Origin: Cardiocondyla obscurior | Lineage: Eukaryota; Arthropoda; Insecta; Hymenoptera; Formicidae | DNA: 64,000 nucleotides | Assembly (NCBI RefSeq): GCF_019399895.1 | Contig: NC_091875.1 | Location: 4,092,001-4,156,000, forward strand | Direction: 5' to 3' | Shown: in pieces, positions 1 through 10,785 of the stretch | Position numbering within the stretch: the stretch's first letter is position 1 | How the letters are laid out: each line of letters opens with the position of its first letter | Notes under the pieces: generated by a model | The model's database searches: none | Told to the model about the DNA's origin: nothing | The model's input: the letters and a program-made list of their open reading frames with translations, nothing else | Program-made: the position numbers and the translations under genes

Positions 1-3000
1 TGATCCAGCGAGCCACGAAGCCGCCCTTACCCTCGACAACTATGTATAGCGTGCCTCTCTCCCAAGAACCACCAACCGATTCGAAAATCCAAGAATCTAA
101 ATTACGAGTAGCGTTAGCGGAAAACGAGATCATCGAGGACGATGGTTGGTCACGATTAGCATAACGCTCTTAATATACAACGCATACATTAACATACATT
201 TACTTGTCATTAAGTCCCATGCTCTAATTATTGCCATTATCATCTACATTTGCATTGTATTATTTCCTAATTTTTTTTTTTTAACGCGCAGCTCTAATTT
301 ATTTATGAACAATGTAGTTACGGTGGTCCGGATTAAGATATTCGAGACGAGACAAAGTTTTAAACGTGCATGAATACCACGTATCTCGGATTTGATGTAA
401 AATTACTAAGATATTTTCTGATATATCATTATCTCGATTAATAAACCGATCTTGTTTCATTTATCGCGCACTTTTGGAACAAATGACACATAGAATTTTG
501 CTTTTATTTTCGCAGAGAACGCGGGACCACATGCAGCAGTAGAGAAGCCATTTTTATTAAGTGACGGACGTGTCAGGTTGGAGGCAAGGCTAGAGCAAGC
601 AATTTACGAACACGGAGATTCGATCAATGTCCACGTCAATGTTAACAACAATAGCAGCAAATCAGTAAGAAGAATAAAGGTACGATTCATACATATGTAT
701 ATCCAAAGATACCTACATTCAATCGAAATGCAGGCAACACAAAAATAATTTCTATTACCGTTTCATAAAAGATCCGCTATAAATAAATACTTTTAATAAA
801 TGTATCACGTGCATATAAAATCTCGGATTTAGCTAACGTAAAATAAAATTTAATATTACGCGCACATGGAGTGTAACACTGAAAGAAAAGCTAGGAAATT
901 GATTTTTCCGTCACTACTTTCAAAATCGCATGCTATTCTATTTTAAACTTTAATTGTTTCGTTACAAAAAAAAATATTTAAAAATCTCTTTCAATCAAAA
1001 CAATATTGGCGCATAAAAAAAATTTAAAAAAAAATTATTTATCGTACGAAAAATTCGTTTACGGAATTTTTCATTGAGCTCTTGCTGAAAGCTCAATTTT
1101 TTGCGAATAATCTCGAACTAATAAGCAATACTGGTGTATCAATCCCAACTCTTAATTAACTTAGTCATAACTTGGTGAAAAAATATTTGAATAATACTAA
1201 TAAGATAGGATGTTTTTGGTTTCGCGATGTCTCGTTTATTAATTAGAGGTATAGCTACTAGCACCACTTCTAGTTTTCAAGTTAACTATTGCCTCGTTGG
1301 ACTTTCGTAAATTTAATAAGCTCGTTAGAACATTCATATCCCACGGGCTCGATGAAATTGCTTTAGCTGCTTGATAAGGACACACTGTTATATTCTATTC
1401 TATGTGTTCAAACTTAAATAGCTTCTTGTTAATACTCTTTGCAAAGGCTGTCTAAACAAAAGAACGGTGATTTTTTCAATATTCAATAAGAAATAAATCA
1501 CGACGAATCAAATAATAGTCTATTGTACATTTGTGAACCATAAATTACGCGTATAATTTGATCGTGAACCCAAGATAATGTTATTTAACGATTTCTCAAA
1601 TAATAGTTTTCTTACAGCAATTTTACATTAATAATTTTAGATTAAGCTTTACTTGAGTAAAAACAGAACATATTAAATGGAATAATATCAAACACTCCTT
1701 GCACGTTTTTCTCATTTCTGTTAGCTTCTTTTATTATTTTTCTTTAAATACCTTTTTCAACGCCTAGCAACCTGTTACAATAGAATGATTAATCGGCTTC
1801 GGAGAATTAAACAGCTAGAGTTAAATGCTGGACGGTAATATAGTGGTCATATCCCGCCGCAGAAAACTAAAATTAATAAATATTCCGAGACTTGCGCGAG
1901 CATACCCATTTATTGAATAAATAAATCCTACGTTTTCCTACTCGGTAGGTAGAAATGAGAAACATCGCGTTCTCTACGTGTAATATTCTTACATCATGAC
2001 TACTTGATTACCTGGCTTTCTGTGCCCGTAGTGTTTGCATTTGCACTAAACTACTAACATGCATCGCTGATGGTTCGCCACAAAGTGAAACTTCGTAACC
2101 GATCTAATTTCTGAGTGGGAGTAAATATTTGCACAGCAGTCACGTTTCAGTATAACATTTATATATGTATCGTTTATAATTACGCGGACGCAAGTGTTGA
2201 AAATATATTGCGAAAATAAATATTACACTCGTACGCAAAGTTCACAAGATTCGAATGACGGTAATATTCCGTAAATTTAAATAAAAAATTTTATGAATTT
2301 TACAAATGCAATTAAAAATAGATGAACTTTATGTCGTCATTAATTTAAAAAAAGTTCGTGCTAATTGTCGTAGTAAAGAAATAAGTGGGAAGGAGAGAGA
2401 AAGAAAGAAATTTTATAATTTTTAAATATTTTGGGTAAAAAAAAAAAAAAAAGTGTTCATTAGTTGATAAATTCTTAACAAACGTAATTCAGAACTGCAC
2501 TTTAACGCTCCTTTTACGACTCCCTTGCGATATAATAGGTGTCTGTAGTTCGCTATCTTTATGCAAAATTAGCAAATCTAATTCAGCTCTCTCAATGTAC
2601 CTTTATGACTATGTAAGTGTGTAACTTGTGCAATAAGACTACAGACGGATACCAGAGACAAATAGAAACGTTCAGAATCAAGTGTCGCTTCGCTTTATGT
2701 TCTACTATCATCTTAGTACGTTATCTGTACTACTTAGTACTACTTAGAACAGATAACGTATTAAAAATCTGTTTAAAAAAAAAAAAACGGAGAATCTAAT
2801 AGAGATTAGAAATTTAATTTAAATTAAAGATTATTTTAATATCGAAATTATTAAAAATATTTGAGATTAATTATTACTGACCGTTTCTATTTTATCTCAA
2901 TTATTTCCCACTCAAACTTAACTATTCGAATCTCCTAACGACAATATAAAAAAAATTACTTCTGACGTAAGCTTACGTACGCAACAAAAAAAGAAAAAAA

Positions 3001-4723
3001 TTGATACGAACTCTGTGTGAAAAAAGGCATTAAAAATATAATTTAATTTACCTCGCACACATGCGAGAAGCAAGAGACGACAAAGAGGCGACGAAACTGA
3101 ATTAGATTCATCTATGGTGATAATTCGCGTGGGTCCATCCAGCAGCATTCTCTTCTTATGCGAACGCTTATGATATTCAAATAAAAATCTCTTTCCCCGA
3201 GGAGAAGCCAACCCGAAGAAAACGTTAAAGGTTACGCCGTGACAGGAAATTGTGTTCGCATCGGACGCTTTTGAGCTCTACTTCATTAACAGCAATGGAG
3301 AGCGTTGTTTGAAAATAGGTGCACGATACACCCTGCCGATATTCACCAGCTCGAAAGGGCGGGCGCAAACCCATGTCAACTCTGTTCCAACAGTTAAGCA
3401 AACAAACTGACAATCCCTGACCATCTGTATATTATACGAGCATTTCCTAATCAAATTTAACCCCGTGGGCAATATATGTGGATGTAACAAACCAAATAGC
3501 AATTAATTTCAATAAATAATAATTAAGATGTTCGAGGAAAATCCGATTAGCAAAAAGTTTGGAAAAAAAAATCACGTTAAAACACGAACGACCATTTTTC
3601 ATCAAGTTATCGTTAAAAAAAAAAAAAATTTGCGGTTTTTGCCTCCGCTTCCAGCAAAAATGTTACCAAAATTTAATTTTCTATTCACGTGGGATAAAGC
3701 TTTGAAAAAGCTTGGTAAATTTAGCCATTAAAACATTTTAAAGCGACATGTAATTTCACAAAAGCTCTTTCAAAGGTTTATCTTGCGTATATGTAAAACT
3801 AATTACGCTTTTTAGAGGTGCTTCTGTTACAATCAACGGCCAAATACCGTAATTATCTGAAACGATAACTTTCTAAATAAATTCTACATAAATTAAACTG
3901 TCTCTATTTCTTTTTAAGATATAAAAAAATAAAATGAAATAAAACAATAAACACAACACTGAACTTTAGGAAACGTTGAATTATTTCATTTAATAATCTA
4001 TATTGCTCAAAGAAATGTTTTTGCTTTGCAGGTATTTGTCGTGCAACACGTGGATGTTTGTATGTTCAGTAATGGCAAATTTAAAAATGTCGTGGCCCTC
4101 ATGTCCTCGCAAGAGGACTGTCCTTTGGGTCCAGGTGGTAATTTGAAGAAAACGTACACTCTCAGGCTTGTTAAAGGCACGACTAAGAACTGGATTGCCT
4201 TAGAAGACAGCTACACGAAAACGGGAGCGAGTCTGGCATCGACGGTTGCTAATCCTAGGAACGGACCTGACGATCGGAACGTTTACACGATTTACGTATC
4301 TTATTATGTGAAGGTAATTTTATATATCAGAAAAAAAAATAGTAATAAAAACTATCAAATTTTATCTATTTAAAGAAATCAAATACTCTTTAGGAATTTG
4401 TAGAAAATCTAACGCTAATCTGCCGTCTCTTCTTAAAGGTAAAACTTTTTATTTCGGCAATGGGCGGTGAAGTATCTTTAAAATTGCCGTTCACGCTAAT
4501 GCATAATAACACGGATCCGGACCTCGTAGAATTTCCGTCCCCCGTTCGAGAGACGCCGAAGGAATTTGGTAAGACTACGAGCGAGAAAAATCCCACTGAA
4601 AAATCTGACAGCAGTAGCGGCCAACAAAATAAAGAAAACAAATTGGAGACCATTAAAGAACAAGAGTCGAGGGTAACCGACGTAGACCTGGTGGAACACC
4701 GAGAGGAAGGTGATAGTACCTGA
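1..4723 (+). CDS. Arrestin (divergent visual/beta-arrestin family member), C-terminal half, 5' end outside window
   Basis: Coding segments are <1-144, 516-679, 4032-4313 and 4439-4723 (stop TGA 4721-4723); the splice phases agree at every join (1, 0, 0). The exon from 516 opens the arrestin C-domain with KPFLLSDGRVRLEARLEQ and YEHGDSINVHVNVNNNS. The next exon has VQHVDVCMFSNGKF, then CPLGPGGNLKKTY, and ends in VSYYVK. The last exon begins VKLFISAMGGEVSLKLPF, the hallmark arrestin C-domain strand. Family knowledge: arrestins bind phosphorylated GPCRs such as rhodopsin and stop signalling. Oddities: the usual GIALDG box reads WIALED. The tail is hydrophilic, carries a clathrin-box-like LVEF and lacks an obvious AP2-binding DIVFEDF motif. 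The segment before 144 is poorly conserved and uses a weak donor (GTTGGT). It is closer to Arr1-type sequences than to kurtz, but the orthology is not settled. The N-domain lies left of the window. Confidence 0.88.
680..4031 (+). other. Long AT-rich intron of the arrestin gene
   Basis: A 3.35-kb intron between the two C-domain exons, mostly A/T with poly-A and poly-T runs. Two things stand out. One is a 12-bp perfect inverted repeat at 2717-2760. The other is a GC-richer island at about 3045-3480 that reads open for 60-100 codons in several frames on both strands. Neither could be assigned to a known gene. Confidence 0.7.
2717..2760. repeat. 12-bp perfect inverted repeat
   Basis: TACGTTATCTGT at 2717-2728 and its reverse complement at 2749-2760 around a 20-nt loop that itself contains a duplicated ACTACTTAG. 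It lies in the arrestin intron. Confidence 0.6.
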
Positions 4724-6523
4724 GAGCAGGTGCGACAAGGCGACGCTACGTTGCGCCCGTCTGTCAGGAAAAACAGTGACTCTAAATCCATCAAAAATTC
4801 GAACCACAGAGCTTGTAGACTTAGCATCACCATTCAAAGAGCTTGGTGTTGCTTCAGAAGAGCCTCTTAGTAAATACGAACAAGTGAAAATCTCGTATCA
4901 GTGAGGAGATTGACTGATAGCATTTTGCATGCACTATCGTTGTGATTCCTCACCTTTTCTCATAAGTAAAAACTCTTGTCAATTGTCATTAGGTTCATTG
5001 AATATACGCGTACTAATAGATTGTTCATTTTCTTGCAGGAAGTAAAATACAAATTTTGAAAGCCATATACGCAGAAAATAATTAATAATTGATTCCGCTT
5101 CAGATTTCGTAGAGAAAGTTTTATAGATGCATGATTAACTGTATTTTCATAAAGGATCGAAAAATTATTCGCCATTAATTCGTATCGTATGATCGCACAG
5201 ATCGTAGCAAGATTTTAATTGCTCTTAATAAAAAAAAAAAAAAGAATCCTTTCGATGAATGTTATTATTGTAAGCGAATGTGTGCAACTACTAATATATC
5301 ATACGTAAGTCATATTTCTCAAAAGAGATAAATTTCATTGAACTTGATTTTTTACCGTCACAAATTTCTAAAGCTGTAAATGAGATCTCCTAAGACATAT
5401 GTAGCCCTATATATTTACAACATTAAACAAGATGATATATGTGTGTGTGACATATTCTTTTAAATTTTTTTAATATAAAAATTTTATTGTTAACCATCTG
5501 AAACTTTGTGAATGTAAATCAATTTCAAATGACTTACGTTTATATTTATCTATTCGTTTAATTAATATACGAGACGTATCTCCTACTGCCACTTTAATCA
5601 CTTGCAATTAAATTCTACATTCTTTAATTTCGAAATCATATAAAGAAATAGTGTTTTTTAATTTTTGCACACAGACTGTGAATTTATCTAAGATTATCTA
5701 TACTTAAGTAATACCGAATTAAAAATATCAAAGATATTTTTCCAAGAAGACAAAGATATCTATTTTTTATTATAATATCGATCGATGTACAAATTATCTC
5801 ACTGTCATTAGATAAAAGTTTAATTGTACATTTCTCAATAACTGTAAATTTGATTTTTTTTAAAGGATTCTCAAGTCTTAAAGAAAAATTTTTCACAAGT
5901 TGCAGTTTCGATACTATAATTATGACCAAGATAAAAAAAAATACTGACAAGTATTCGCAAATGAAAGTACATTTAAACATAAATAAAAAAAAATTACCTA
6001 TCTGGAGTATAAATTTTATAAAAATTTTCTTTTTACAATCTATAACCAGAGCTCTATAAGCAGTGGCTACTTTGGTAATCGATAACTGAATCATAACGAT
6101 TACAAATAATCATAATCGTAATTGTAGTGATTATTTTTTTATCAACTCTGTCTATAACACATTATTAATATTTTCCATTTAGTAATAATGAAACAATTTA
6201 CGTAATTAAATATTTTCGTCCGAAAATAAATATAATCATGACTGACCAACTCTATAAAAAGTAATAAACTAATGCGATTAATTGAAAAGAAAATCAATCA
6301 TAATAATCATTTCCAAACGAGATTGGTATTAATGTCTGTCATATATAGTACTTTAATTGCTTCTCTGTCCAATGAAGATATGTAAAGATGTACAGATTGT
6401 ATCTTTAGCATTGTAAATAATGAATAAAATAAATATGTGATACTATAACTCTTTACAATTGGTCAATGCGTGGTGCCGGCAATTGACAATGAGATAAAAA
6501 AAGAAAAAGAAAAAAAGACTCAC
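4724..6523. other. AT-rich stretch after the arrestin stop (3' UTR and PHPT1 intron or intergenic)
   Basis: Very AT-rich DNA. It probably includes the arrestin 3' UTR; an AATAAA at 6423-6428 is one possible end. A 64-codon open frame (4710-4904) continues past the arrestin stop in another frame without clear homology. I looked here on the minus strand for the rest of PHPT1, especially its glycine-rich GGGR motif, and found none. A diverged repeat copy occupies about 6055-6141. Confidence 0.6.
6055..6141. repeat. Diverged dispersed repeat, copy 1
   Basis: Partner of the copy at 8998-9075 (same order of conserved blocks, a few small gaps). It lies in the AT-rich stretch between arrestin and PHPT1. 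No coding capacity. Confidence 0.5.
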
Positions 6524-6665
6524 CGTGCCACTGCGCTCTCGCATATCCTCTGACGATCTTCTTGCTAGCTTTGTTCACGTTGTCCTGCACATTAATCAGG
6601 ATATATTTGAATTTTCCGTGGCCGTCGATGTCTACGTCGAGCACATTATCCAATAACTGAGACAT
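6524..6665 (-). CDS. First coding exon of janus/PHPT1-type phosphohistidine phosphatase; rest of gene not found
   Basis: Minus-strand exon starting at ATG 6665-6663 and ending at a strong donor, G|GTGAGT, after 47 codons plus 1 nt. An acceptor (TTATTACAG) lies just upstream, so the exon runs 6694-6524 with 29 nt of 5' UTR. The peptide begins MSQLLDNVLDVDID and contains GKFKYILINV and KKIVRGYARAQWH. This matches the N-terminus of the PHPT1/janus family (VDIDxxGxFKYxLI and IVRGYxxxxxH). Family knowledge: these small proteins of about 125 residues remove phosphate from histidine using a catalytic His downstream. That half, including the catalytic His and GGGR motif, is missing from the 1.8 kb between here and the arrestin stop. 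It may lie beyond an intron spanning arrestin, or be lost. The gene sits head to head with Scm. Confidence 0.75.
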
Positions 6666-6694
6666 TCTGCCAAATCGACGTATACTTGGTACGT

Positions 6695-7418
6695 CTGTAA
6701 TAAAGACATAACCTGATAGTCTATTAATATATCACGTCGCGCTGTTAACAACGACGTTCGTACCGAGCTGACGAAAAAAATATTATAATAAAGATCAACG
6801 TATATAAAATATTTTAATTTAAACGCGTGATGCAGCATCGACGCCGCAATCATTCTAAATACCTTTTGGAGTAATTTGCCGGCCGCACGTAAACGCTAGT
6901 CGGATGAGGGCCATAAACTTGCGGAGCACAAGCTGTTGAATAGAGCAAGCGTCTCGTTTGCCGAACGTGATTGGTCAGTTGTCATATGTTGGCGAGTCGA
7001 CGAGTCTCGCCAGCGCGGCCCGGCAGATCGCGTTGATTGCGCGGCCAAATTAAAGCAATATGGCGGATTGACACAACAACTTCTAATGCGCGACATTAAA
7101 CATGTAGACTATTTCACCCGTTGAGTTACGCTGGTACGAAAAAAAAAAATTGCCAGTGGAATTGCACGACGAATAGTAGAATTCATGTAAAAGAAGTGGC
7201 AGGCGTCTGCGTTCTCGGGCGCGAGTGGTCCTCAGTGATTAATTGGTGACCGCGCGAGTGGCGCAAAGTCGAAGGATCGTTTGGCCTTGATTCACGGCAG
7301 CCTTTGGCGCCGAAATTTATTTCCGAACAGGCTACGAATATGGACCCGATCTTACGGTTGCGTTAGTCCGGCCCCGTGGCGATTTCACCGTTAACAGTCG
7401 CTCAGCCACATACGGAAG
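6695..7418. promoter_or_regulatory. Divergent promoter region between PHPT1 (-) and Scm (+)
   Basis: About 720 bp between the PHPT1 coding exon and the Scm start codon. It becomes GC- and CpG-richer from about 6870 to 7440, in contrast to the flanking AT-rich DNA. It should hold both transcription starts, the Scm 5' UTR and an upstream noncoding PHPT1 exon. No TATA box could be assigned with confidence. Open frames here are not recognisable proteins. Confidence 0.55.
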
Positions 7419-10400
7419 ATGTCGACGCATAACAAAGTGCGAGGTATGCTGAAATAACCTTACTCGCTTGAATATTCGATTGGTTTCTTTCCCGCTTTGT
7501 CATCGTTTTATTTTGCTCATTGAGGTTTCCTGTCACTTGATCACGCCCCGACGGCGAATGTCATCGAGATTGCTTTTCGGCAGACGGGTGTTCTGTATCA
7601 TTTCGTATTTTGCAGGTCCAGGACGACCGCCAAAGTCGAAGAATTTGGCGTGTACGTGGTGCGGAGAGACTAAACAGCCGCTCAAGTATGTTTTGCCCAC
7701 GCAACACGGCAAGAAGGAATTTTGTTCAGAAACTTGTCTATCTGAATCTCGTAAAACTTACGCACGCGGTACCTGCGTTCAGTGCGAAAATGTGATCAGA
7801 GGTACACCTTTTAGACTAGAACAAAAAACTGATCAGACAAGGGATTTTTGCTCTAGGTTTTGTTTAAATGTATATCAGAAAAAGGAGGCACAAGTGGATA
7901 CAAAGAAAAGTAAGACAAAACGTGTTTCAGTAACGATAAACTTTTGTAGTAATTTAAATGTCAATGTTGTAGGTAACAGGGATCCATCTCCAGTTCCATC
8001 CCCTGCCCCATCTGGATTATCAAGCAGCAATAATGTACCGTCGACGCAATCTTACACAAGTCCAAATAGTCACACAACTGTATCTCATCCACCTTCAACA
8101 TCTACTGGACCATTTCAATATGAAACCTATCAGACTTTTGATTGGGATCTCTATTTGAAGGAAACAAATAGCACAGCGGCGTCAATCGAGTGTTTTAAAC
8201 AGGTATTGAGTGATAATTTCTCTTTAGTATTATTTTTATTTAACTTTATTATCGTAAAAAATATTTATTTAATACTTACGAAAATATACAGGATGCTTTA
8301 CAGAAAACGAAGTTAACATCATATTTTACACATTGCTTTAATTTCAGCATGAAATTCCACCAACTAATGAATTTAAGATCAATATGAAATTAGAAGCGTT
8401 AGATCCACGAAATTTAACGTCAACTTGTATCGCTACGGTAGTTGGCGTCCTTGGCCCGCGGTTGAGATTAAGATTAGATGGCTCTGATAACAAAAATGAT
8501 TTCTGGCGGCTGGTTGATAGTAATGAGATACATCCGATAGGCCACTGCGAAAAATCTGGTGGGATGCTTCAACCGCCGTTAGGCTTTCGTATGAATGCTT
8601 CGAGTTGGCCAATGTTCCTCCTTAAAACTTTAAACGGTGCCGAAATGGCACCAGCTAAAGTATTTAAAAAAGAACCAAAGACACCACGATCTAATTTGTT
8701 TAAAGTTGGACATAAGTTAGAGGCAATTGACAAAAAAAATCCACAACTTATATGTACCGCGACTATCGGTGCAGTTAAGGATGAGATGATACATATAACA
8801 TTTGACGGTTGGCGCGGTGCTTTTGATTACTGGTGTCGTTATGACTCTCGAGATATTTTCCCTGCCGGCTGGTGTTTCAAAAGCGGACATCCATTGCAGC
8901 CACCAAGACAAAAATGTAAATATATAATTTAATTATATATATTTTATAACTTCTACAAATGCAGCTTTTGTAAATAAATTAGTGCACATTAGAACTGTAT
9001 AAATAGTGACCACTTTAATAATCAATTACGGTTACTTCGTCTTATAATCGTAATTATAGTGATTACTTCTTTTACAGCTGTGGTACACATCTTTTAATGT
9101 TAGTATTTAAATAAGTAACTCAATGCATTGTAAGATTGTTTAATATCTTTAATTTTATTCTATATAGCAGGTCCCAACAAATTTAGATCCAGGTCTACTG
9201 GATCTAACGTAATGTTAGTAATGGCAGTCTCAGGAAGCAATACTAATACTAATAATAATAGTAACAATAACAATAGAGAATCTGCAGTTGCATTAGTAAG
9301 TCCTACAGGCTCAAATGTACCACCACAGTTAGCCACAGAACCTGACACTAGCACAAATACCAAGCCGCTTGAAAACGGTAATTAAATAATTCTAATTTTA
9401 TATTAAACGTATACAACGTACGATATTTTTTACAAAAAAAAAAAAAAAATAAGCTTATCTGAAAAAAAAAACTTATATGATTTAATTGTATGTTGCAGTC
9501 ACACTTTATGTCAATCATAAATGTTACTGTGGACCATATTTTGACTTTCGAAAAGTGAAAGCTATGCCAGCGCAATTTGGTACTGGTCCTATGACAACTG
9601 TTGCAAGAGATATTTTTCAAGCATTTTTAATGGCAGCCATGAATCCCAGCCAGATATTGGGCTTACTGAGAAATGGCGAAGGCGGCGAAACCATAAATTT
9701 GAGTATGGGAACTTTGAAAAAGCCTGCCGTTGTTAGATTACCTGTTTTCCTAGAAGAGGAAGATTTCTATACGTACATAAGACAGCAACTTGAAGATCTC
9801 CGTGCGTGTGAATATATGTTAGTTAGAAGGAAAGAACCCTGCATTAAATGTCCTAATACACCGCTACAACAACCGCAGTCTACTAATAATGAAGGAGCGA
9901 ATAACATTGTAGGAGAGAAACGAAGATGGTCATCAGAAAGTCAGCAAAATTTAACGTCAACTCAACAACAACATGTACAACAAAATACTGTACAAAGTAC
10001 AAATAATTCTACAGAAACACATATGCCTGCAAGCAAGCAAGCTCGCAAATCGGGTCCTGGTAAATACTTGGTTACTATAAAACTTTATTATAAGTACCGT
10101 TAAAGCTATGAAATGCAGAAATATTCATAATTATTATTTAACAATATGTGAATAATTACTACTCTCGCTGAAAATAAGATATTAACAAATTTTATGCCAT
10201 CGCGAAAGTTTAAATATATAATTGATGTTAAATAGTATTTTCATGAAATAATATGCTTATTAAAAATCATTTATATACAGAGTTAGAAGCAGCGACGTCT
10301 ACTACTCAATCTGAAACTTCGGGAAATCGTATTCCTTCTACTGAGCCGGCGGAATGGACTATTGAAGATGTAATACATTACATCGCTATTACAGATCCAG

Positions 10401-10713
10401 CGTTAGGACAGCATGCCGATTTATTTAGAAAACATGTGAGTTAATATAAATAATCATTTATCGTATTTTATATCGCGTATAAGAGACACGGTAGTGCGCT
10501 GCGCCTATACTTGGCGCGAGGCACTGCCGTGCCTCTTGATATCTTATAAAAATTAATTTTAAAATTAACAATTTTTAGGAAATTGATGGCAAAGCTTTAC
10601 TTCTTCTCAATAGTGACATGATGATGAAGTATATGGGACTGAAACTTGGGCCAGCACTTAAGATTTGTAATTTGGTAAACCGTATTAAAGGTAGAAGACA
10701 TTTACTTATGTGA
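7419..10713 (+). CDS. Scm: Sex comb on midleg, Polycomb-group protein (complete, seven exons)
   Basis: Join 7419-7443, 7616-8202, 8348-8915, 9171-9377, 9499-10059, 10281-10435, 10579-10713; all phases fit, giving 745 codons. The start MSTHNKVR at 7419 splices into GPGRPPKSKN. Domains in order: two FCS zinc fingers (C21/C24/C45/C49 and C62/C65/C87/C91); two MBT repeats (about 185-285 and 295-394, with KLEALDPRN and KLEAIDKKNP); a SLED domain (about 463-580, starting VTLYVNHKCYCGPYFDFRKV); a Q/N/S-rich linker; and a C-terminal SAM domain (about 672-742, PAEWTIEDVIHYI to LGPALKICNLVNRI). Family knowledge: Scm links PRC1 and PRC2, the MBT repeats bind mono-methyl lysine and the SAM domain polymerises with Polyhomeotic. 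A 63-nt in-frame segment at 7910-7972 looks like an intron; spliced out, the protein is 724 residues. A longer open frame from 7468 is only intron read-through. Confidence 0.97.
7910..7972 (+). other. Probable 63-nt mini-intron inside Scm exon 2
   Basis: Starts GTAAGA and ends TTGTAG, is AT-rich, and is a multiple of three without an in-frame stop. Read through, it inserts 21 residues without similarity I recognise (SVTINFCSNLNVNVV in the middle). Spliced, the frame runs DTKKS then NRDPSPVPSPAPSG. Its length is typical of minimal insect introns. It could be a constitutive intron or an optional one. Confidence 0.65.
8998..9075. repeat. Diverged dispersed repeat, copy 2 (Scm intron 3)
   Basis: Shares clear blocks with 6055-6141 in the same orientation: a TATAAxxAGTGxCxACTTT start, a TAATCG/TAATCA block, and TATAATCGTAATTATAGTGA versus CATAATCGTAATTGTAGTGA. 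An old non-autonomous mobile element is likely, but its ends are undefined. Confidence 0.5.
10481..10537. repeat. GC-rich imperfect hairpin in the last Scm intron
   Basis: Two 25-nt arms (10481-10505 and 10513-10537) are near-perfect inverted copies around a 7-nt loop, TATACTT, with about five mismatches, some of which would be G-U pairs. It sits alone as a GC-rich block in an AT-rich intron. It could be a short mobile-element remnant or a small-RNA hairpin. Confidence 0.6.
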
Positions 10714-10779
10714 TTTTCCCATATATAAATATTTGTATAGTAATCTGAAATATATGTATTTTATGCATTTCAATCAATT

Positions 10780-10785
10780 AATAAA
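10780..10785 (+). terminator. Candidate poly(A) signal for Scm
   Basis: AATAAA, 67 nt downstream of the Scm stop codon. Longer 3' ends are possible because the interval to TXNDC9 is 1.4 kb. Confidence 0.4.

Noticed and set aside
4390..4837. Open frames of 113 and 147 codons on the minus strand across the last arrestin exon
   Set aside because: They mirror the real plus-strand coding exon, which has arrestin homology and good splice borders; no homology seen in the antisense frames.
4960..5175. Minus-strand CVYGF stretch resembling the VYGY motif of PHPT1
   Set aside because: No GGGR motif upstream or GKADH downstream and no splice borders; chance match in AT-rich DNA.
7468..7615. Upstream part of a 282-codon open frame suggesting an earlier Scm start
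   Set aside because: It reads through intron 1; the frame-correct start MSTHNKVR at 7419 joins GPGRPP by a canonical donor and acceptor.
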